From: Wurfbainia villosa
Lineage: Eukaryota > Streptophyta > Magnoliopsida > Zingiberales > Zingiberaceae
DNA length: 64,000 nt
Assembly (NCBI GenBank): GCA_025175895.1
Contig: CM046004.1
Coordinates: 5,208,001-5,272,000 of the forward strand
Direction of reading: 5' to 3'
In this document: piece after piece, positions 12,040 to 20,206 of the stretch
Layout: each line of letters begins with the position of its first letter
Position numbering within the stretch: the first letter of the stretch is position 1
Translations under genes and position numbers: made by a program
The notes under the pieces: generated by a model
Databases searched by the model: none
What the model saw: only the letters and a program-made list of their open reading frames with translations
What the model was told of the DNA's origin: nothing

Positions 12040-12350
12040 CATGCCAATGGAAATAGGCCGCATGGGTGTGTCGCCAATTTTGCTCCCTGGAAATAGGCCA
12101 ACATGCCCATGGCAATGGAGAGCATGGGCGTGTCGCCAATTTAGCGTGGTCGTGTCGGGTATGTCGCCTAACACACCCCGGGTGTGTTGGCTAACACACC
12201 CCGGGTGTGTCAAGGAACATGGGCGTGTCGCCCATTAGAGGTGAGCGATGTGGGCGTGTCGGTCAACACACCCCGGGTGTGTTGAGTCTTGGAAGCTCTG
12301 ACACGGACGTGTCCTCTGTGGCACACCTGTGTTGTTTTGATACGCTTTAT
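12040..12350. repeat. GC-rich dyad repeats, copy C
   Basis: There are repeated CATGGGCGTGTCG / AACACACCCCGGGTGTGTTG dyads, including two adjacent copies of the AACACACCCCGGGTGTG palindrome at about 12170-12210. The block ends with GACACGGACGTGTC...GTTGTTTTGATACGC, closely matching 2520-2630 in the same orientation. The two blocks are therefore direct repeats about 9.7 kb apart inside the CACTA. Confidence 0.65.
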
Positions 12351-12719
12351 TGATTTTTGGATTGTCATATGCAGGTTAACTTCTAAAACTTTTATTTTAT
12401 TTGCTTTATTGATTTTTCGATTGCCATATGCAGGTGGAAAAAAAAGATATTATGTGCAGACCAAACAGAAAGATACACAACATTGCTTTATCTGTGGCCA
12501 TCGCGAAAGCGCAAAGTGAAATTACGACTTAGCTTAATTTGTCCTTTTTTTTCATTTTTATGTAAAAAAACATTGTTCAATCACTCCTTTTAATATAAAA
12601 CCTGATAATTATTGGATTAGGTTGTATATTTCTTGAGTAGATTATTTTTTTTATTTGAATCATTGTAAAACATAGATTCATTACATATGGAAATATTTTG
12701 AACAAAAATTTATTGTGTA

Positions 12720-13323
12720 GGCCTCTAATTTAGAGACCGATTTTGAAAATCGGTCTCTAAGTTTGAGACCGATATGAAAATCGGTCTCAAACTTTTAAGA
12801 CCGATTTTCTAAATCGGTCTCAAACTTTTGAGACCGATTTTCTAAATCGGTCTCTAAATCAGAGATCGATTTCTAAAATTGGTCTCTAAATTAGAGACCA
12901 ACTGGAGAATCGGTCTCTAATTTTAAAGACCGATCACAAATTCGCTCTCTAAAATTAGAGACCACTCACAAATTCGGTCTCTAAAATTAGAGACCGATCA
13001 CAAATTCGGTCTCTAAAATTGGAGACCGACCGAAAAATCGGTGTCTAAAATTAGAGACCGATCACAAATTCAGTCTCTAAATTAAAGACCGATCGGGAAA
13101 TCGGTCTCTGAATATAGAGACCGATTTTAAATTCGGTCTCAAAATCGATCTCTATATTTAGAGACCGACTGGCAATTCGGTCTCTAACTTAGAGACCGAT
13201 CGAAGAATCGGTCTCTAAATTAGATACCACAATTTTAGAGACCGAAAAATTCGGTTACTAAATCAGTTTCTAATACCTTTAGGTACCGATTTTCAGTCTC
13301 TAAATTGGGTTTTTCTTGTAGTG
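12720..13323. repeat. CACTA 1 right subterminal dyad array and TIR
   Basis: About 15 tandem, variable units of AGAGACCGA(T/C)...ATCGGTCTCTAAA end in TTTTCTTGTAGTG. The array is more than twice as long as the left one, an asymmetry typical of En/Spm ends. The units pair with each other as inverted repeats, so the single strand would fold strongly. Confidence 0.88.
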
Positions 13324-13326
13324 CTA
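13324..13326. repeat. Right target-site duplication (CTA) of CACTA element 1
   Basis: CTA directly follows the right terminus and matches 1530-1532. Confidence 0.9.
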
Positions 13327-13808
13327 GAGGTGGAGGTCTCCTCCAATTCTACTTCCTCTTCCTCCTTGGATGTTGATGGTCTCTCAACCTCCAAGTTCTC
13401 ACTTCCTTGTGAGGATGATGCATTTGCTTCTTCGGTCCCTTCCTCTTGGATCGGTGATGGACTTTCATGGAGCTTGGCCACTTTGCTCCATAGCTCCTTG
13501 GCATCTACATAATTTCCTAACATACACAAAATATTGTTAGGTATTAAATCAATTAAAAACTTCATTACCTTATCATTTTTCTCGAAGGCTTGGACTTGCT
13601 CTTCGATCCATCTCTTTTTCTTGAGGAATCCATCTTTTGGTCCTCTTGGATAGCTATATCCTTCAATTAAAATGGATCATTCTTTGAAGTCCCTCATCAT
13701 TAGGAAGTCCTTAATTCTCGCCTTCCTTTGTCTAAACCCTTCTTGTCCATAGAAGGTGTAAGGGATCGGTGTGTTGATATCTCATCCTAGTTGCTCTTGA
13801 ACTTCCAT
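13327..13808 (-). pseudogene. Copia-like gag, 5' half (UBN2-like), with stops, cut by CACTA 1
   Basis: On the minus strand an ATG at 13808 opens a frame that reaches the CACTA junction and continues at 1529. It contains the segment VDAKELWSKVAKLHE, typical of the copia gag UBN2/gag-polypeptide domain, then a Ser/Glu-rich linker. Two in-frame TGA codons lie near 13780 and 13674, both in positions where TGG would make sense. That fits C-to-T decay of a methylated element. The gag start lies about 50 bp beyond a primer-binding-site-like TGGTATCAGAGC. Confidence 0.7.
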
Positions 13809-13861
13809 CTTCACCCTCTAGCGTGCTCCCTTAGTTGTTAAACCTTGAAGAGCGGCCTCGC

Positions 13862-13873
13862 TCTGATACCACT
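13862..13873 (-). promoter_or_regulatory. Primer binding site (TGGTATCAGAGC type)
   Basis: On the minus strand, TGGTATCAGAGC lies two bases after the LTR end (...CCCCTACA, AG). This is the standard plant LTR-element PBS, complementary to the 3' end of initiator methionine tRNA. It fixes the orientation of the element as minus strand. Confidence 0.85.
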
Positions 13874-15298
13874 TGTAGGGGATTGATTGGACACTAGAGG
13901 GGGGGTGAATAGCGCGTGCTAGTACCGATGATGGAAATCGTTCGTGATCGCATCTACAAATCGTGTTAGCGCAACAGAATAATAATAATAAAAGTAATAA
14001 CACGAAACACAATCACAAACACAAGATGTTTAACATGGTTCGGAACCGAATGGTTCCTACTCCACGGATCGAGCTCTAAAGAGCTCTAGCGACACCAATG
14101 CAATCACTAATCACAAATACTCCTTCTCGACACAAGTCAGAGGCGGAGAAACCTCGTACAAAAGATTACAACAATAATCTAAATGGATACAAGCAATTAC
14201 AATAATGAAATACAATGCAAGTAAAGAAAACTATTTTACAATTGCTCTTTGAATGCTTGATCGCTTGGTGGCTTGATATCAACTTGGAGACCCTGATTTG
14301 CAGCAGCAAATCGCCCCAAATGCTCTCAAGGAACCATGTCTTTTTCCTCCATCACGAGCTCCTTTTATAGCTTCAACCTGTGCTGGAAAAAGTCGATCAG
14401 TCGATTGGTCAGGACCATCAGTCGACTGATGCCACTGTTGTCGTGAGACAACGGCTAGATTCACGCTGGATAAGTCCAACGAATCCATCATCAGTCGACT
14501 GATTATGACCATCAGTCGACTGATCCAGCCATCACTCGACTGTTGACCGCAGCGGTCGAGTGAGACTCCATTCTGTGATCGATTTCTCGAGCACCAGTCA
14601 ACTGATCACAAGATCAGTCAACTGCTCGACCAATCAGTCGACTGCCCACCTATGGCAGTCAACTGCTAGGGCAATTCCCGCAGTCAAACCCTAGTTGACT
14701 CAGTCCAGTCGACTGCCACATGGCACCAATCGACTAGCACACCTCAAACATGAGGTTTTAGCCCAAGTATGGTTCCCCCATACTTGCTAGACCACCCTTA
14801 GCCTAGACCTAAGCCTTCTAGCCACCTCCATCAGCCTCATGCCTCTCGGATCTCTCCAAGTCATCCATGACTTATTCATCCATCGCGCTAGCCTTCAGGT
14901 GCTTCCATCGACTATGTCACGCTAACGGTTTCTACACCGCCAAGGCACATTGGACTTACGTCGCCAAGACTCCGCTTGGACTTTACGCCGTCAACCATTG
15001 GACTTTACGCCGTCAATATTCCCCTTGGACTTCTCAAATGCCAAGACTCAAGCTTGGACTTTCCCTTGTCAATGTTAGACTTTCCATGTCAAGTACTTAA
15101 GACTTGGACTTTACCTTGCCAAGACCCATGCTTGGGCTTTCCCAAATGCCAAGTGTCCCACTTGGACTTTCCATGCCAAGTACCTAAGACTTGGACTTTC
15201 CCATGACAATTACATTGTCATATGTTTTTGTCGAACATCAAAACATCTCTCGAGCCAAGCTCGAGTCTTGATCAATCGTGACCTAGACCGATTGCACT

Positions 15299-15302
<4 letters not shown>
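13874..15302 (-). repeat. 5' LTR of the copia-like element (1.43 kb)
   Basis: Read on the minus strand it starts TGTTAGTGCAATCGG and ends CCCCTACA, next to the PBS. The start, internal repeats and end are homologous to the solo LTR at 17647-19275. It contains a tandem block of CTTGGACTTTCC...GCCAAG units (about 14940-15210) and a block of TCAGTCGACTGA palindromes (about 14390-14720). The partner LTR is outside the window, so the age and TSD of this copy cannot be read here. The five bases after the end are ATATA. Confidence 0.85.
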
Positions 15303-15339
<37 letters not shown>

Positions 15340-15454
15340 TCTTCAACAGGTGGCCAAGTTCAATCTATATATCAATTGGCTTAGGTAGTTTTTTGTCTTC
15401 TTCTTGTACTATGACTTATATTCAACCCATTCAAATATTGTTAGAACCCTATGA
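15303..15454. repeat. AT microsatellite and short spacer
   Basis: An (AT)n tract of about 34 bp abuts the LTR. About 115 bp with no recognisable content follow. Confidence 0.7.
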
Positions 15455-16110
15455 CACTCCAAAAAAACAAACATGATTTTAACGACGAAAAAAATTCATC
15501 GTAAATCTGTAATGAAAATAGTGATAAAAAATAAATTATCATCAATCAGTAACAAAATTAGTAACAAAATTTTTTTTATTATAAATTAGCAATAAAAAAT
15601 TATAGAAAAATTCGCAACAAAAAACTTTCGTCGCAAAATCCTGCCTAAAAATATTATTGTGGAAAAATTCATGGCAAATTGGTGACAAATTTAACTCTCA
15701 TCGCATATTTTGCGATGAAAGTTAAATTTGCCACTAAATTTCAGACAAAACAAAATTTTATGACAAATTTTGTGACGAAAATGAAATTCGACACAAAATA
15801 ACAATGAATGTGAAATTCATTGCAAATATTTGTTACAAAAATGAAATTCATCATAGAATTAACAAAGAAATTGAAATTCGTCGCAAAAATTTACGATAAA
15901 AGTCAATTCATTGCAAATTAGTAACAAAAGTGAAATTCGTTGCAAAGATTTACGACGAAAGTGAAATTTATCATAAATATTTGCCACGAATTTTACTTTG
16001 GTCATAAATTTTTCCTTGAAAGTGAAATTCATCACAAATATTTGAGACAAAAAAAATTCATGGCAATATTTGCAACAAAAGTAAAATTTGTCACAAAAAG
16101 AATCACCTTT
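15455..16110 (+). repeat. Left end of older CACTA element 2 with GACGAAA / CGTCGCAAA repeats
   Basis: CACTCCAAAAAAACA at 15455 looks like a CACTA terminus. It is followed by some 650 bp of degenerate repeats of the type TTTGCGACGAAAGTGAAATTCGTCGCAAAT, in both orientations. This is the organisation of a CACTA subterminal region, with a repeat family different from CACTA 1. The matching right end was not found. Confidence 0.55.
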
Positions 16111-17099
16111 ATAACTCATGCGATTACTTTTGGTTGAAGCATCTTGTAGCTGTCGAAGCGGAGAAAGGTTCGGGCCCCCGGAGAAAGGTCCTCTCTCTCT
16201 CTATCTCTCTCTCTTATTTTTCGAAATCCGAAGGTTGAGTGTTGGATTTGCTCGAGTTTGATGTGCGGGGGCAACACCCCCATTGTGCATCCTAATTGCA
16301 TGATGAAGTCGCCTGCACAACTATCGGCGTGTGGTGTCGGTAAGCAACCCATGCAATGAGTGCGCCCATTAGGCGTGAATGCGCATAGAGGCATCGCCCC
16401 CATCGTATGATCTGGATGCACAATGTCATCGCAGGCGGCCCACACACTAACTACGTGGACAACCAGGCATTGCACTCCCGGTTCGGGCATCCCATGTGGG
16501 GTGGGGGTGTTGCCATCACACGATAGGCATCACGTGTCTCAGTCGCGCAATGGGTACATTAGCCCTGTGTGTTCTGACTGCCTAGTGGGTGTTGCCTGCT
16601 ACACATCTTAGCCGCTCGATGGGGGTACTACCCCATATGTATTCCGATCACTTGGTGGGCACTACCCCCTTGATATAAATTATATTGATGTGTTATCATT
16701 TTCTCTTTGGTGTGTAGATTGTGATGCATGAATTATGCAATGCCACAAGTTAAATAGTTGGATGTAAAAAATCATTCTTTGACATTTAGATCTAGTATTC
16801 AGTTAACAATGTAATACAATAGGATTTGTTTCCCCCCCCCCCCCCCTTTTTTTTGATATAAAGTTGTCTTAAAAAAGAGTTGACAAATCAAGAATGATTT
16901 GAGGAAGATTTCTAATGCTTGATCATTCAACTAATTGACCACAATCTTTATATGCCCAACATTATGAGCTTTTTATCTTATGGCCTTAATATTAAGTTAA
17001 TGTTATTGTGTCTATTTTGACTAGTGTATAAATGATGAGAATAGAGCTAACTCTTGATATAATTTTGAAAATAAGAAAAATGCAAAAAGAAAAAAAGTT
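16111..17099. other. GC-rich degenerate minisatellite, then AT-rich DNA, inside CACTA 2
   Basis: A CT microsatellite lies at about 16190-16215. From about 16250 to 16680 there is a GC-rich stretch with loosely repeated words (GGGGGCAACACCCCC, GCATCGCCCCCAT, GTGGGGGTGTTGCC, GGTGGGCACTACCCCC) at roughly 50-60 bp spacing. A run of about 15 C lies at 16832-16846. No gene was seen. Confidence 0.5.
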
Positions 17100-17641
17100 G
17101 AATGTATAAAAAAAAACTTTTCTAAATGCAACTGATGACTTCATTATTAGGTTGGAATAATTTTTTAATTTTACTTGTAGTAATATTGAGTTTATGGATG
17201 GAAATAAATTATAGTATTAATGTAGAAAGTGTCATTATGGTAAATTTTTTTAGTGTGATAAAGTTTGAGAATATCTTTGTAAATTTGATTTCACTTCGAA
17301 TTATTATAATTGAACATGTCATGGTGAACTGTTTATATTCGATAAAGAGTATGGACAAAACATACAAGTCTCAGTTAGTGGGAACAAAGTTATTATAATC
17401 AATTAAATCATATTAGATGATGGTAATTGGTGTTGTGGGTCAGAATTTTATTCTTATATCGAGTGCTACAAGTTCTAGTTTTCCTCCAACATTTGAACAA
17501 ATATAGACTAGTTATGCATCACCGTTGGAGGAGATAAAAGTACCAAGTGTTGATGAAAATGTGAATAATGAACCATATCACAAATTTCAGAAAGTGTTGA
17601 GAGTTACAGATGAACCTATATGGACTGATTGTAACAATCAC

Positions 17642-17646
17642 ACTAA
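17642..17646. repeat. TSD (ACTAA), left side of solo LTR
   Basis: ACTAA immediately precedes the LTR start TGTTTATGCAATCG and is repeated at 19276-19280. Confidence 0.9.
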
Positions 17647-19275
17647 TGTTTATGCAATCGACCCAGGTCACGATTGATCAGACTCGAGTGAGACTTGAAT
17701 AGGATTTTGATATTTGACAATGGGTTTGACCATATGACAAGTGGATAATTAGCACATTCAAGGTCATATGGGGAGATGTTAGGAGGCGATTGTTGGAGCA
17801 ATCGACCTCAGGTTTAGTGAGACTCAAGTGGAAGTCCAAGTTTGAAGACTTGGCAAGGAAAGTCCAAGTATGGAGACTTGACAATGGAGAAGTCCAAGTA
17901 TGAATACTTATAAAGGGAAAAGTCCAAGGATATAGTCTTAGTCGTGTAAGTCCACGTGTGTAGTCTTGGCAGTGAAAGTTCAAGTATGGATACTTGACAA
18001 AGAAAAAGTCTAAGGGTGTAGTCTTGGTCGTGTAAGTCTAAGGGTACAGTCTTGGTAACGAAAGTCCAAGTTTGAAGACTTGGCAAAGGTAGACCTATTA
18101 GAATGGCATAGCCGATGGAAGCATCTGAAAGCTAATGCGAAGGATGAATGAGTCGTGGAGGACTCAGATAGATCCTAAGGGTGTGAGGCTGACGGAGGTG
18201 ATTTGAAAGCTTAGGTCTAGACTAAGGGTACCCCGATGGCATGACAAAACCAATGGAAGCACTTGAAGGCTAGCGCAAAGAGTGAAAAAGTTATGGAGGA
18301 CTCAGATGGACCATGAGGGTGTGAGGTTGATGGAGGTGGATAGAAGACTTAGGTCTAGGCCTAGGGTGAATATCAAGTATGAGGGAGTCATACTTCGGGT
18401 AAATCTCATATTTGAGATTTATTAGTCAACTGGTAGAGTGCATGACACTTGGGAGATCTAGTTAACTCGAGAAGTCGACTAGGATTATGTCTAAGTCGAC
18501 TAGTCAAGTAGTCAACTGAGGGTCGACTGTCGACCTATGGCTCTGACAACCGACTGGTGTCTTGTACCAGTCTACTGGGCATTGATAGTTGACTGCCATG
18601 GATAGGCAATAAACTGACATTAGTGGACATGGGTACAGAAGGTCTCGTAGTTATATGGGCAGTCAACTAATGGCTTGACAATCGACTGATGGTAATGACA
18701 GTCAATTGCTTAGGTGTTTGTTGGGTATAATCCTACGTGGATTAATTTGTTGTGAGACAATAGATATACGATCAGTCGACTGAGAGGCAAAAAATTAGTC
18801 CGATGCAGGATGTAAAAGAAGTTGCGATGGAGGGTTGAAGAAGTCGGTTCTTGGAGATTTTGAAGGGGAAATATTATTGCTTTCCAGACCTTTAAAGCGA
18901 CTCAAAGCAATCAAAAGTGCACTTGTAAAGTGTTTTGGTTTTTATTCTTTCATTTTCTTTGTATTTGATTGTTATACTTTTGTATAAACTTATTGTAAGA
19001 GATTTCTCCACCTCCGGATTGTTTCCGAGAAGGAGAAGTTCATAGTGGTGGTGCATCACTATAGTTCGACCGTATAGTAGGAACTAGGATTCCAAAGAAC
19101 ATAAAATCCTTGTGGTGTGGTGTGGTGTGTGTTTGCTTGTATCGCATTTTATTTTCATTTATATTCTATTTCCACTGTGTATTACTAACAATTGTAAACA
19201 AGCACGACCACAAACGAATCGGTGAATCGATTGACGCTATTCATCTCCCTCTAGCACATCCAAAGGTCCCCAACA
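17647..19275 (+). mobile_element. Solo LTR (1.63 kb), related to the copia-like LTR at 13874-15302
   Basis: It starts TGTTTATGCAATCG and ends GTCCCCAACA. A perfect 5-bp TSD, ACTAA, lies on both sides. No internal gag-pol sequence is present between the ends, as expected after LTR-LTR recombination. Homologous parts include the start (GGTCACGATTGATCA), GTCCAAG tandem units (about 17820-18090), GTCGACTG palindromes (about 18420-18790) and the end. It is oriented opposite to the 13874 LTR. Candidate transcription signals within it were not resolved. Confidence 0.9.
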
Positions 19276-19280
19276 ACTAA
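19276..19280. repeat. TSD (ACTAA), right side of solo LTR
   Basis: Perfect match to 17642-17646. Confidence 0.9.
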
Positions 19281-19320
19281 ATTATCACTAACTGAAAGAT
19301 TGGTAAATGTTAAGGCATAG

Positions 19321-19328
19321 CGTATAAT
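19321..19328. repeat. TSD (CGTATAAT), left side of hAT element
   Basis: The 8-bp sequence is repeated at 20207-20214. Confidence 0.9.
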
Positions 19329-20206
19329 TAGAGCTTTCAAACGGGTTGACCCATGGCGAGGGGGGGGCCAACCCGTCGTAAATTCAACATTTAGTGGAGA
19401 TGGGCGGGTCGACCCGTCATTCTGGCAGGTTGAGAAATCTCCAACCTAACCCAACCCAAGGCGGGCTACGGATTAAGCGGGCCAACCCGTGGGCCAGGAA
19501 AAAAAATTCAAAATTATTGAGGCATTGAGGGCTTGAGGCGATAATTGGTAAGGCGGATAGAATATCATGATAAAAATGTATGCATTTGAAGCAACTAAAA
19601 TATTATAATTGAGATCTAATTATTGATCGACAATATTAGATACAAATATTTTTTATTCTTTTAATACTTTAAAATATTCAAATCTTGATAATATGCAAAT
19701 TCAAATTTTGACTCCTCTAAATAGAGATTTAATTGAGATTTTTCAACACTTATAATTGGTTGATTTTGATATGTCATCATTTTCTATATTAATTGAAATA
19801 GTAATGATAAAATAATTATAAACTAATTAGAGTATATCAAAAAAATTATTAGAGTACTTAAATCAAATATTCTTTATTATTTTCTCTAACTTCTCTTATA
19901 TTTTGTCGACGTGTATGTATGATAGAAGATGATTGTGATTATGAGGAAATTACCTTGTTAGTATTAGAATATTGGTTAAAAAGCTTAAATAATATTTTTT
20001 TCACAAGTTTTTTCTTCTTTTATCATTTCTCAACCCGCGGGCCAATTCAACCCACCGCGGGCCAACCCATCTAGACCCGCAACCCGTGCGGGTTGATTCG
20101 TTTAGGCCCGTCAAAATTGTGGGTTAATAAAATTTCAACCTAACTCGCCTAAATTACTTGGCAGGGTGGGCCAACCCGACGGGCCTAACTCAACTTGACG
20201 GCTCTA
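19329..20206. mobile_element. hAT-type non-autonomous element (878 bp), GGCGGG/CCCGC-rich ends
   Basis: The ends are TAGAGCTTTCAA and the inverted TAGAGCCGTCAA. An 8-bp TSD, CGTATAAT, lies on both sides, as for hAT elements. Both subterminal parts are rich in GGGTTGACCC / GGGCCAACCCG words, and the centre is AT-rich with no transposase frame. It sits inside the fossil CACTA 2 transposase and so is younger than it. Confidence 0.88.

Larger units (their letters stand above)
1533..13323 (+). mobile_element. CACTA (En/Spm) transposon, 11.8 kb, both ends intact
   Basis: The element starts with CACTACAAGAAAA and ends with its inverted copy TTTTCTTGTAGTG. It is flanked by CTA on both sides. Inside each end are arrays of short dyad repeats built on GAGACCGATTTT / AAATCGGTCTC. 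It carries a TNP2-like transposase (6211-9771) and a Transposase_24-type second gene (10022-11308), both on the plus strand, plus an antisense Athila-like ORF (3615-5014). Both transposition genes contain stops, so this copy is probably not autonomous, but its well-kept termini could still be mobilised in trans. It landed in the gag of a copia-like element. Removing it with one TSD restores an open gag frame across the junction, which argues for a fairly recent insertion. Confidence 0.93.

Noticed and set aside
15303..15336. (AT)n tract as part of the LTR or as its TSD
   Set aside because: It is a plain microsatellite. The LTR end ...TAACA is set by homology to the solo LTR, and the other LTR is outside the window.
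16832..16846. Poly-C run (also 57460-57476) as a G-quadruplex or i-motif site
   Set aside because: Homopolymer length is unreliable in assemblies, and a single uninterrupted run next to T-runs gives no evidence of function.
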